Origin: Bacteroidales bacterium
GTDB lineage: Bacteria; Bacteroidota; Bacteroidia; Bacteroidales; UBA932
Direction of reading: 5' to 3'
Length of the DNA: 7,460 nucleotides
NCBI GenBank assembly: GCA_017383945.1
Contig: JAFNUQ010000043.1
Span: 1 to 7,460, forward strand
In this document: piece after piece, positions 1-7,302 of the stretch
Numbering within the stretch: position 1 is the first letter of the stretch
Layout: each line of letters begins with the position of its first letter
The notes under the pieces: model-generated
The model's input: the letters and a program-made list of their open reading frames with translations, nothing else
Told to the model about the DNA's origin: nothing
Databases searched by the model: none
Program-made: the position numbers and the translations under genes

Positions 1-905
1 ATATGTACTTCCCTGGCGACGGCAAAAACTTCCCTCATATGATGTTCTATCAGAGTGAAGCCAACACCAGCGGTATGGGTCCAAACTTCTTTGAAATGGA
101 GCTTGACAAGGTTATCGGTCTCGCATACTGGGGACAAACAGATTACCTCGGAGAGAGCGGCGGTTGGCCAGCAAAGGGTTGGGCTCAGGGATCATTTGAC
201 ATCTCACTTGAACCTAAACCACTTGCATACCTGCTCAAAAGCATGTTCTCAGATGAGCCTGTCGTACACATCGGCGTTATTGACAATGAGGTTGATATGA
301 TGTGGAACGACGTTCAGGTCGGCACAGCTCACATGAGCGAGCACTGGAACCGCAAGAAGGGCGAGACTCTTTCTCTTATGACATATACCAATGCCGATGA
401 AGTAGAGCTCTATGTAAACGGCAAGAGCTATGGCGTTAAGAAGAACGAGGAAGGTAAGTCAAAGAACAAGCTCAAGTGGGACGGCATCAAGTATGCTCCT
501 GGCTATGTAGAAGCTGTTGCTCGCAAAGACGGCAAGGTTGTAGCTAAGCACCGCATTGAGACCGTAGGAAAGGCCAAGAAGCTTGTTCTTGAGGCAGATA
601 ACGCAGAATGGAATGCCGACGGAATAGATCTTCAGCACATTAAGGTAACAGCTGTAGATAGCAGAGGACGCAAAGTCTACCTCGCAGAAGACCAGCTCAA
701 GTTTAGAGTAGAAGGAGATGCTGAGATCGTAGGTGTAGACAATGGTAACATCGTTTCTCACGAGCTACATAAGGTTAACGAGCGCAAGCTCTTCCACGGA
801 ACTGCTCTTGTAATTATCCGCGCAGGTCAGAATCCTTCAGACGTTAAACTCATCGTTGAAAGCGAAGGTTTCAAACCAGTAGAGATTGCTCTTCAGACAA
901 AGTAA
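1..905 (+). CDS. Glycoside hydrolase family 2 beta-glycosidase (beta-galactosidase-like), C-terminal part
   Basis: Only the last 300 residues are present; the frame is open to the left edge, so the ATG at base 3 is an internal Met. GH2 enzymes hydrolyse terminal beta-linked sugars, and Bacteroidetes members usually act in the periplasm or on the cell surface. Residues 15-25 (FYQSEANTSG region) look like the end of the TIM barrel carrying the nucleophile Glu, probably E19. GLAYWGQTDYLGES (residues 39-52) and KPLAYLLKSMF (72-82) are typical of the barrel end in Bacteroidetes GH2 proteins. Residues about 88-185 match a DUF4982-type beta-sandwich, with HWN, YTNADEVELYVNGKS and APGYVEAVA. Residues about 190-298 form a second Ig-like domain with VDNGN and a KLFHGTALVIIRA stretch. 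The family and domain order are clear. The substrate (galactoside, glucuronide, mannoside) cannot be read from this part. The gene is convergent with the susD gene that follows. Confidence 0.9.
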   Translation, partial: MYFPGDGKNFPHMMFYQSEANTSGMGPNFFEMELDKVIGLAYWGQTDYLGESGGWPAKGWAQGSFDISLEPKPLAYLLKSMFSDEPVVHIGVIDNEVDMMWNDVQVGTAHMSEHWNRKKGETLSLMTYTNADEVELYVNGKSYGVKKNEEGKSKNKLKWDGIKYAPGYVEAVARKDGKVVAKHRIETVGKAKKLVLEADNAEWNADGIDLQHIKVTAVDSRGRKVYLAEDQLKFRVEGDAEIVGVDNGNIVSHELHKVNERKLFHGTALVIIRAGQNPSDVKLIVESEGFKPVEIALQTK

Positions 906-928
906 AGTCATTATGACACAATAAAATA

Positions 929-956
929 GGAGGCGCTTCCAATAGGGAGCGCCTCC
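929..956. terminator. Bidirectional rho-independent-type terminator between GH2 and susD
   Basis: A 12-bp GC-rich stem (929-940 pairing with 945-956, one G-T wobble, otherwise perfect) closes a 4-base AATA loop. It lies between two converging stop codons (905 and 990). The plus-strand side is followed by a moderately T-rich stretch (TTCGTTGTTT). The minus-strand side is followed by TATTTTATT. It could therefore end transcription from both the GH2 gene and the susCD operon. The tails are not pure T runs, so efficiency is uncertain. Confidence 0.85.
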
Positions 957-989
957 TTCGTTGTTTATAGGATTAGATTTTAATATCTA

Positions 990-2666
990 TTATTCCCAGT
1001 TGCTATTCTGAACATACAATCCTGGAACAGCCTCCATCTCTGACTGAGGGATTGGGCAGAGATATTTGCCATCAAGAACTGCAAGTGTAGAAACTGTGCT
1101 CTGATATCCAGGGTTAGATGAGTTAAGATAGCGGTTCATCATATCGACAGTAGCGTCTTTCCACTCACCATAACGGATCTCGTCAAACCAACGGATACCC
1201 TCACCAAGGAACTCGAGCTTGCGCTCCATCTTGATGAACTCAAGAGCCTCAGCAGCAGCGCAAGAAGTTGATCTTGCAGGTACACCAGCACGCTCACGGA
1301 TCTTGTTTACATAACCCATAGCAGTTGCTACATCCTCGCTTGCGATGAGCTCAGCATAGAGAAGCATCATATCCTCAAGACGGATGATTGGGAAGTTCAT
1401 TGGCCAACCGCCTGAATCACCTCTTGCAGTATTGAGGTTAAGATCATCAAATACTACACCCACAGAAGCACGCTTTGTTGCATATGGAATCCACTTTGTG
1501 CAAAGAGAACGCTCATAGGTCTTGAATGTCTTACCATCCATTGTAAACTCTGTCTCTCTATTGAAGTAACCCTGGAATGATCCGATTGGGTTCATGATAT
1601 CAAGAACTGTAAACTCGGCACGCTCATCATTAGTAGCCTGATACTCGTGACGAAGTGAAGCCTCTACATAGGCAGGAGTCATGCTGTTACCATTGAAGTA
1701 GCAGTTCTCAGCCTGAGTTGGGAGGTATTCAATGCTAAGAGCATTACCACAAGTGCTGAATGCAAAGTTGTTTGTAGATGAAGCAGTGTGCTGGATGCTG
1801 AAGAGGAAGTACTTATTCTGAGCAGCACGATCAGTTGTAAACATCTTCTTCCACTCAGTAGCAGTAGGAGCCCAGTAACCGTTGGCCATACCATAATCAA
1901 CTACAGACTTAAGAAGATTCTTAGCCTCTGACTTAACGCTTGAGTCATTGTATGGGAAGCCAAGGATTGTCATATATACACGAGCAAGCATTGCCTGAGC
2001 AGCGAGCTTATCAGCACGCATCTCAGCAGCAGCGCTGCCACCTGTGCTAGAAAGCATTGCGCTCTGATATGGAAGAGCGTTAATGGCCTCCTTGAGATCA
2101 GGAATTACGAGGTTCTTGATAACATCAATACCCTTAGTCTGCTTGAGCTGGCTAGCCTCTGTAGCACCAAGCACGTGGTCAACTAGAGGAACGTCACCGA
2201 AGAGACGCACGAGCTCAAAGTGTGAATATGCTCTGAGGAAAAGAAGCTCAGCCTTGAACTGATTCTTAACTTCAGCCTTTGAGAACTCAACAGCCTCGAT
2301 GTTCTCAAGGACGGTATTAGCGTTATAGATAACACTGTACCAAGATGACCAAGCGCTTGCTACGTTACCAAGTGTAGGTCCAAATCTGTAGTGGGCAATC
2401 TCTGATGCCTCACGAGTTGCGTTTGGAGCTGGATCAACCCAGATGTTATCAGAACGCATCTCTGACAAAGTTGCATAGTGGTTTACCTCGGCGCCTCTAA
2501 GCTTTGCATACACACCACGTACACCCTCTTCTACGTGTGAAGGAGTAGTAAAGTATCCATCACTTGGAAGTGATCCTACTGGTGGGATGTTGAGCTTGTC
2601 TTCACAAGAGACACAGAGAAGAGCAATACCTGCAACGAGTGCAATATGTTTGAAAATTGATTTCAT
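990..2666 (-). CDS. susD: SusD/RagB-family surface glycan-binding lipoprotein
   Basis: A 558-residue protein, normal length for the family. SusD proteins are outer-membrane lipoproteins that cap the SusC channel and capture oligosaccharides. The N-terminus is a lipoprotein signal: MKSIFKH, a hydrophobic stretch, then CVSC with the acceptor Cys at residue 21. The acidic residues after it (CED) fit surface export. Family landmarks are RAYSHFELVRLFGDVPLV (145-162, TPR-like helices), NFPIIRLEDMMLLYAEL (424-440), ERKLEFLGEGIRWFDEIRYG (481-500) and YLCPIPQSEM (535-544). I chose the ATG at 2666 because it starts the signal peptide. An ATG at 2678 would add only MRKA, and anything further upstream would overlap susC and hide the signal. 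The gene begins 13 bases after the susC stop, so the two are co-transcribed. It is the last gene of the operon. The ligand is unknown. Confidence 0.95.
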   Translation of the reverse strand: MKSIFKHIALVAGIALLCVSCEDKLNIPPVGSLPSDGYFTTPSHVEEGVRGVYAKLRGAEVNHYATLSEMRSDNIWVDPAPNATREASEIAHYRFGPTLGNVASAWSSWYSVIYNANTVLENIEAVEFSKAEVKNQFKAELLFLRAYSHFELVRLFGDVPLVDHVLGATEASQLKQTKGIDVIKNLVIPDLKEAINALPYQSAMLSSTGGSAAAEMRADKLAAQAMLARVYMTILGFPYNDSSVKSEAKNLLKSVVDYGMANGYWAPTATEWKKMFTTDRAAQNKYFLFSIQHTASSTNNFAFSTCGNALSIEYLPTQAENCYFNGNSMTPAYVEASLRHEYQATNDERAEFTVLDIMNPIGSFQGYFNRETEFTMDGKTFKTYERSLCTKWIPYATKRASVGVVFDDLNLNTARGDSGGWPMNFPIIRLEDMMLLYAELIASEDVATAMGYVNKIRERAGVPARSTSCAAAEALEFIKMERKLEFLGEGIRWFDEIRYGEWKDATVDMMNRYLNSSNPGYQSTVSTLAVLDGKYLCPIPQSEMEAVPGLYVQNSNWE

Positions 2667-2679
2667 GGCTTTTCTCATT

Positions 2680-5600
2680 TTAGAAGTTGATATTGATACC
2701 AGCAGTGAATGTACGAGCTGCAGGGAACGCACCAAAATCAAAGCCAGGGAAGTTGTTACCCTGAGTAGTTGCCTCTGGTGTGTAACCGTGGTAGTAGCTG
2801 CTGAGGAGAAGGACATTCTCTACTGAGACAAATACTCGTGCAGAAGAGATAGCCTTCTTGAATGGGATAGAGTAACCTACAGTGATGTTCTTGATTCTGA
2901 AGTAGTCAGAAGACTCAACAAAACGAGAGTCACCATCAGGCTTAACTGTACTGAGTGGTGAAGGAACCATACCGTTACCTGGCTCTTCCTCGCTCCACCA
3001 GCAATCCTGCCACCAACCGAGAACGTTCCAGTTACCGTTACCTGCACGGTCATTTGCACGACCTACAGCACCGTAAATCTGGCCACCTGTCTGAGCTGTG
3101 AAGAGGATAGATGCATCGAAGTTCTTCCATCTGAATGTATTTGTCATACCATAAGTAAAGTCAGGAGTTGGCTTACCAAGGTACTGACGGTCACCATCTG
3201 TGATATTACCGTTACCATCGATATCATCGTGTCTGAGATCACCTGGCTTAACTGGCTTACCATTGTACATAGGAGTTTTTCCTGTCTCCTTTACAAATGC
3301 ATCGATTTCTGCCTGAGTTTCCCATACACCAAGACACTTCAAACCGAAGAAGTAGTACATTGGCATACCAACCTCAAGAACATTGTACTGACCGTTGCTC
3401 TTGCCATAAACTGGAGTGTTCTCGCTACCAAGCTGAAGAACCTCATTGTTGTTGTATGACATATTGAAAGATGTGCTCCAGCTGAAGTCAGATGTCTGGT
3501 AGTTGTGAGTGTTGAGCTCAATCTCAATACCGTTGTTTCTAACGCTACCGAGGTTCTGTCTTACCTTAGTTGTACCAAATACTGAAGGTACTGGCACGTC
3601 ATAAAGAAGGCCCTCAGTGAGCTTGTTGTAATAGTCAACAGAAAGCTGTACTCTGTTGTTGAAGAATGCAAAGTCAGCAGCGACATCTACAGACTTAGTG
3701 TGCTCCCAACCAAGGTCAGCGTTACCAAATGAGCCTGCATAGTATGCGATTGCATCGTTGTATGCACCAGCGCTCAATGTTGAGTATGCGTTAGCCTCTG
3801 AAACACCATTGTTACCAGTCTCACCATAACTAGCACGAAGCTTGAATGAGTTCCACCAGTCAAGGTTTGCCTCCTTGAAGAATGGCTCCTGAGATACTAC
3901 CCAACCAGCTGATGCTGAAGGGAACCAACCCCACTTGCTGTTCTTTCCGAAGCGAGAATAACCGTCACGACGTACAGTAGCAGAGAGGAGATACTTAGAA
4001 TCGTAGTTGTACTGTGCACGAGCAAATACTGAGTAAAGCATTGTAGGAGTCTTCTCAGTATATGAAGAACCCTTCACAGTAGGAGTAGTTGATGTATTAT
4101 TACCGTTGAATGAACCGGTGATAGTATCATTTGCAAGATTATTGAAGCTCTGGCTAGTGCTCCAACCGATATTACCTGACTCAGCAGATGTACCTGCCAT
4201 GAGGTCGATATTGTGCTTGCCGAAGCTCTTGTTGTAGTTGGCAACTACCTGGAGGAGTGTGCTAAGGCTCCACTGAGTTGAGTGTGATGCAGAAGACTTA
4301 ACGCCAGGAGCTGATGTGAGCCAGTTACCTTTGATAACGGTGTTATTAGTAAACTGGTTTGTATCGTTGGTGTAGTAGTTAGCTGATGCAGTACCTGTGA
4401 TAGAAAGGTCCTTCATAGGAGTGATGCGGATAAATGTAGTACCCTGCATACGGAGACCTCTCTGTGTAGCAGCTGTATCAATATAATACTGCTTGTACAT
4501 TACATTTGCACCTGACCAGTCATACTTGAGATATGGATAGTAGCTTGTCATAACACCTGCCTCTGGCTCTGCAGCTGGCATCTGGTTAAGAACGTTTGTA
4601 CCAAGCTTATCCTTACCGTTCATTGAGTTAGCACCTCTGTGGATGATAAATGAAGGAGCAAGATTCAAACCTACTGTTACCCAATCATTGATCTTAGTCT
4701 CGACGTTGGCTCTTGCGTTGATGCGCTTATAGTTGATCACACCACCAAGACCATCCTGATCGCTATAACCGAGAGAGAACATATAGTTAGTTCTATCAGT
4801 TGCGCCAGATACATTCACACTATAGCTCTGGGTTGCAGCTGGAGAATATACATAGTCCTGCCATTCGATAAGAGCAAGCTCACCCTTTGTATTGTCATAG
4901 GTATGGGCAGCCTGTACTTCTGGGCTGAGGTACTGCAACCATCTGTCATCAAAGAGGTTGTTGAAGTCGTTTACCTTTACACCCCTTGCGATACGCTCAG
5001 CATTGCTGTCTGATGGCTTTCCGCCGTAGTCACGTGCATACTGTGCATCGATATACTTAAGACGATAGTCCAAGAACTCAACTGGAGTGAGGACGTCCAT
5101 CTTGCGCTCCATTGTTGCAATACCATAAGAAGCATTGAAGCTCACCTTAGGTGCGCCCTTCTGACCTGTCTTGGTAGTAACGAGGATAACACCGTTTGAA
5201 CCACGAGAACCGTAGATTGCAGCAGATGCAGCATCCTTGAGAACCTCGATACTTGCGATATCGCTTGGGCTCACACCCTGGAGAGTGTTATTAGGAACAC
5301 CGTCGATGATGTAAAGAGGGTCGTTACCTGCACTCATTGAAGCAGCACCACGCACGCGGATCACAGGATCAGCACCTGGCTCGTTGTTGGTTGTCTGTAC
5401 GTTCACACCGGCCAACTGACCCTGAAGTGCAGACTCAGCACGAGCAAGTGGACGATCAGCAATACCCTTGCTGTCCATCTTTGATACAGCAGAAGTCAAG
5501 TCTGAACGCTTAACTGAACCGTAACCGATAACCACTGTCTCCTCAAGAAGAGTTGTATCTTCTTCAAGGATAATGCGCATGTTAGCGGCTGCTGAAACTG

Positions 5601-5854
5601 TTTTTGTGACATAACCGATGCAAGAAACCTCGAGGGTTGTGCCGGTTGCGACGTTGATCTGGAAATTACCATCGATGTCTGTTGAAGCGCCGTTGGTAGT
5701 GCCTGGCACCATCACGGCTGCACCGATGATTGGAGTTCCATTTGCGTCGATGACTTTACCCGCAGCAGTCTGGGCATAAGCCGACACGCTGATAGATAAA
5801 GTCGCTACAAGCGCTACTAGCGCTTTGCAGCAGACTGAAAAAAATAGATTTCAT
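2680..5854 (-). CDS. susC: SusC/RagA-family TonB-dependent outer-membrane transporter (apparent frameshift in signal peptide)
   Basis: SusC proteins import oligosaccharides across the outer membrane, powered by TonB and paired with SusD. An uninterrupted frame runs from codon 5787 (GTG, Val inside the signal peptide) to TAA at 2680, 1035 residues. Upstream in the same frame are about 20 more signal-peptide codons (KALVALVATLSISV, then SAYA before Q), but no start codon before a TGA at 5853-5851. The natural ATG (5854-5852, MKSIF) is one base out of frame because of a seven-A run at 5838-5844. With six it would read through as 1057 residues. In that numbering: signal peptide 1-27, carboxypeptidase-regulatory-like domain about 31-97, TonB-box-like EETVVIGYG 104-112, plug with RVRG, IDGVP and EVLKDAASAAIYGSRGSNG (about 115-230), then a beta barrel ending TFTAGININF. 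No STN domain precedes the regulatory-like domain, so coupling to an anti-sigma factor is unlikely. Family certain; intactness of the start doubtful. Confidence 0.93.
5838..5844 (-). other. Seven-base homopolymer breaking the susC signal-peptide frame
   Basis: A run of seven A on the plus strand (seven T in the susC sense) lies five codons after the ATG at 5854. Before the run the ATG frame reads MKSIF. After it that frame gives a non-signal-like sequence, while the frame one base over gives a clean hydrophobic signal peptide. Loss of one base, or gain of two, restores a full-length protein. Either a read error or a slippage site. Confidence 0.75.
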
Positions 5855-5860
5855 CTGGTT
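5844..5860 (-). repeat. Direct repeat copy 1, over the susC start codon
   Basis: In the susC sense it reads AACCAGATGAAATCTAT, identical over 17 bases to copy 2 at 5998-6014, in the same orientation and 154 bp away. Similarity extends upstream as AAATTA, with a 2-base length difference (AAATTA-AACCAG here, AAATTATTAACCAG in copy 2). It contains the susC ATG. Confidence 0.9.
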
Positions 5861-5889
5861 TAATTTGGTTAAAAATAACTAGTAATAAA

Positions 5890-5915
5890 TTATTGTGAAT
5901 GTATCTACACAATAA
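5890..5915. promoter_or_regulatory. Dyad TTATTGTG-N10-CACAATAA, candidate operator for susC
   Basis: The two 8-base arms (5890-5897 and 5908-5915) are perfect inverted complements separated by ten bases, about one helical turn. This is the geometry of a dimeric regulator site. The centre lies on the candidate -7 element of the susC promoter, so a bound protein would be expected to repress. The TGTG...CACA arms recall Crp/Fnr-type half sites, but the spacing differs from the classical 8 bases, and no regulator gene is in the window. The function is inferred. Confidence 0.45.
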
Positions 5916-5925
5916 AATTGCGCAA
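5896..5925 (-). promoter_or_regulatory. Candidate susC promoter (Bacteroidetes -33/-7 type)
   Basis: On the minus strand TTG (5925-5923) is followed after 19 bases by TACATTCA (5903-5896), a partial match to the Bacteroidetes TAnnTTTG -7 box. The -7 element sits 49 bases from the susC ATG. The match is imperfect and the region is AT-rich, so this is tentative. A similar arrangement occurs at the same distance from the duplicated start codon upstream. Confidence 0.35.
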
Positions 5926-5930
5926 TATTA
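5913..5930. promoter_or_regulatory. Palindrome around ATTGCGCAAT
   Basis: The ten-base core at 5917-5926 is a perfect palindrome, extending to 18 bases (5913-5930) with a single mismatched pair. It overlaps the TTG of the candidate susC -33 element and abuts the other dyad. It could be a second operator, or chance in AT-rich DNA. No known binding protein is assigned. Confidence 0.35.
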
Positions 5931-5957
5931 GTAAAAAATTTTAACATTTAGCTTAAT

Positions 5958-6008
5958 TTAGGTCATAAAACATAAAAAGTAGGCGCTCCCAAAGAGGATA
6001 GATTTCAT
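5958..6008 (-). other. Sixteen-codon open frame from the duplicated susC start (relic or leader peptide)
   Basis: The ATG in repeat copy 2 (6008-6006) opens a short frame, MKSILFGSAYFLCFMT, ending in TAA at 5958. Its first four residues copy those at the susC ATG; the rest does not resemble SusC. It is most simply the truncated start of a lost susC copy. A translated leader upstream of susC is possible but unsupported. Confidence 0.25.
5981..5992. repeat. Half of a terminator-like stem, matching the arm at 929-956
   Basis: AGGCGCTCCCAA here matches 931-942 in 11 of 12 bases. Its first ten bases are the exact reverse complement of 945-954, the other arm of the susD/GH2 terminator. On the minus strand it is followed by T-rich sequence (ACTTTTTATG), as a terminator tail would be. 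The partner arm is absent, so it cannot fold into the same hairpin. It lies just downstream, in the susC sense, of the duplicated start codon. Confidence 0.6.
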
Positions 6009-6014
6009 CTGGTT
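5998..6014 (-). repeat. Direct repeat copy 2, duplicated susC start region
   Basis: Identical over 17 bases to 5844-5860, including the Met-Lys-Ser-Ile codons of susC. After the shared part it leaves the susC sequence and runs straight into the terminator-like half arm at 5981-5992. It is therefore a fragment of a susC start, not a functional gene start. Confidence 0.85.
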
Positions 6015-6048
6015 AATAATTTGTAATACTTAAATGGTTAAAAAGTAT

Positions 6049-6079
6049 AATATGTATTCACGCGGCAAAAATTTTCAAA
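6049..6079 (-). promoter_or_regulatory. Possible relic promoter of the lost susC copy
   Basis: On the minus strand TTTG (6079-6076) is followed after 19 bases by TACATATT (6056-6049). The -7-like element sits 48 bases from the duplicated ATG, nearly the 49 bases seen at susC itself. The sequences between are loosely alignable. Whether it is active is unknown. If it is, it would read towards susC. Confidence 0.25.
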
Positions 6080-6110
6080 TACCTCCAGGGTCACGAAAGC
6101 ATAAAATAAG

Positions 6111-6118
6111 TATATTTG
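6111..6118 (+). promoter_or_regulatory. Candidate -7 element for the flavodiiron gene
   Basis: TATATTTG is an exact fit to the Bacteroidetes TAnnTTTG box and lies 17 bases before the chosen ATG at 6136. No clear TTTG -33 element is found at the usual spacing, and the resulting leader would be very short. Tentative. Confidence 0.3.
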
Positions 6119-6135
6119 TTAATTATTTTAAAAAC

Positions 6136-7296
6136 ATGAACATTACAGAAAGCATTAAATATATCGGAGTTGACGACTTGACTCTCGACCTATTTGAGAG
6201 TCAATACATTATCCCCAACGGTATTTCATACAACTCCTACCTGATAATGGACGAGAAGATCGCCATTATGGATAGTGTTGATTATCGTTGCCTGGACCAA
6301 TGGATAGAAAAACTCGAGTCCGCACTGGAAGGAAGGACTCCAGACTATCTAGTAATACAGCACATGGAGCCAGACCACTCAGGCAGCATTGCTCATATTT
6401 CCGCAAAATATCCACAGATGCAACTTGTCGCATCGGCAAGAGCAATCCAGATGCTAGGACAATTTTTCCACGACAGCGATTTCTCCGGACGCACCATCTC
6501 AGTCAACGAAGGCGACACTCTCAGCCTCGGCTCACACACTCTGAAGTTCTATATGGCGCCGATGGTGCATTGGCCAGAAGTAATGATCAGCTACGAGCAG
6601 AGCGAGAAGATTGTATTTTCTGCAGACGCCTTCGGCAAATTCGGAGCACTCTGCCACGAAGAGGAATGGGCATGCGAAGCCAGACGATACTACTTTAATA
6701 TATGCGGCAAATACGGCATCCCCGTGCAGCAGCTGCTGAAGAAGCTCGCAGCGCTTGAGATCGAGCAGATCTGCCCGCTACATGGACCCGTTCTCAATGA
6801 AAATATCAAATATTACACATCACTCTACGACATTTGGAGCAGCTATAAAGCCGAAGTCAAGGGCGTATTCATCGCACACGCTTCCATCCACGGAGGCACA
6901 GCGGCCGCGGCACATAAGATGGCAGAAATGCTCAAAGACAGAGGCGCAGAAAACATCGCAGTCACAGACCTTTGTCGCGACGATATCGCAGAGGCGCTTG
7001 AGGACGCATTCAAATATGACCGCATGATAGTGGCAGCCTCATCCTATGACGGAAATGTCTTCCCCGCAATGCATAATTTCCTCCACCACCTTCAGATGAA
7101 GTCCTACCAAAACCGCACCGTCGGAATGATAGAAAACGGCTCTTGGGCACCTAGCGCAGGCCGCGTAATGCGCGGAATGTTGGAGCAGATGAAGCAGATA
7201 GAAATTGTAGAGCCCGTAGTTACAATCCGCTCCCGCATGAACCCAGACAGCATCAAGGCAATGGAAGAACTGGCAGACATAATCGCATCAAATTAA
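6136..7296 (+). CDS. fprA: A-type flavodiiron protein (FprA), O2/NO reductase
   Basis: Cytoplasmic flavodiiron proteins reduce O2 to water, or NO to N2O, at a di-iron site fed by FMN; in anaerobes they serve oxygen defence. The 386-residue length is normal for the minimal class A form. Residues 1-240 are a metallo-beta-lactamase-like domain with all six expected iron ligands: H76, E78 and D80 (HMEPDHSGS), H145 (MVHWPE), D164 (FSADAFGKFG) and H216 (CPLHGPVL). Residues about 245-386 are a flavodoxin domain, with an FMN phosphate loop at ASIHGGTAAAAHKMAE and a flavin-contacting SSYDGN and ENGSWAPSAG. I chose the ATG at 6136 (MNITESIKYIG) because family conservation begins there. An in-frame ATG at 6034 would add 34 residues unlike the family that run through AT-rich intergenic DNA. 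Electrons probably come from rubredoxin or a similar donor, which is not encoded here. It is followed 6 bases later by asnA, implying an operon. Confidence 0.94.
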   Translation: MNITESIKYIGVDDLTLDLFESQYIIPNGISYNSYLIMDEKIAIMDSVDYRCLDQWIEKLESALEGRTPDYLVIQHMEPDHSGSIAHISAKYPQMQLVASARAIQMLGQFFHDSDFSGRTISVNEGDTLSLGSHTLKFYMAPMVHWPEVMISYEQSEKIVFSADAFGKFGALCHEEEWACEARRYYFNICGKYGIPVQQLLKKLAALEIEQICPLHGPVLNENIKYYTSLYDIWSSYKAEVKGVFIAHASIHGGTAAAAHKMAEMLKDRGAENIAVTDLCRDDIAEALEDAFKYDRMIVAASSYDGNVFPAMHNFLHHLQMKSYQNRTVGMIENGSWAPSAGRVMRGMLEQMKQIEIVEPVVTIRSRMNPDSIKAMEELADIIASN

Positions 7297-7302
7297 ATAG
7301 CA

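Noticed and set aside
459..761. A 100-codon open frame on the minus strand inside the GH2 gene.
   Set aside because: It lies wholly within a well-recognised GH2 coding region, has no recognisable domain, and is a by-product of the other strand's codon use.
2667..2816. An upstream extension of the susD frame to an ATG at 2816, giving a 608-residue protein.
   Set aside because: It would overlap the 3' end of susC by about 137 bases and bury the clear lipoprotein signal peptide that begins at 2666.
5785..5787. GTG as the true susC start.
   Set aside because: It would leave only SAYA before the mature protein and no signal peptide, while a normal signal sequence is encoded just upstream.
5838..5854. 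Programmed ribosomal frameshifting in susC.
   Set aside because: The shift needed is +1 on a U run without a rare or stop codon to favour it. A length error or variable run is simpler.
6034..6135. A 34-residue N-terminal extension of the flavodiiron protein from the ATG at 6034.
   Set aside because: The extra residues do not resemble the family, the DNA is AT-rich intergenic sequence, and conserved flavodiiron sequence starts at 6136.
6288..6698. A 136-codon plus-strand frame inside fprA.
   Set aside because: It overlaps conserved iron-ligand motifs in the correct frame, and its own product is Arg/Ser-rich and unlike any family I recognise.
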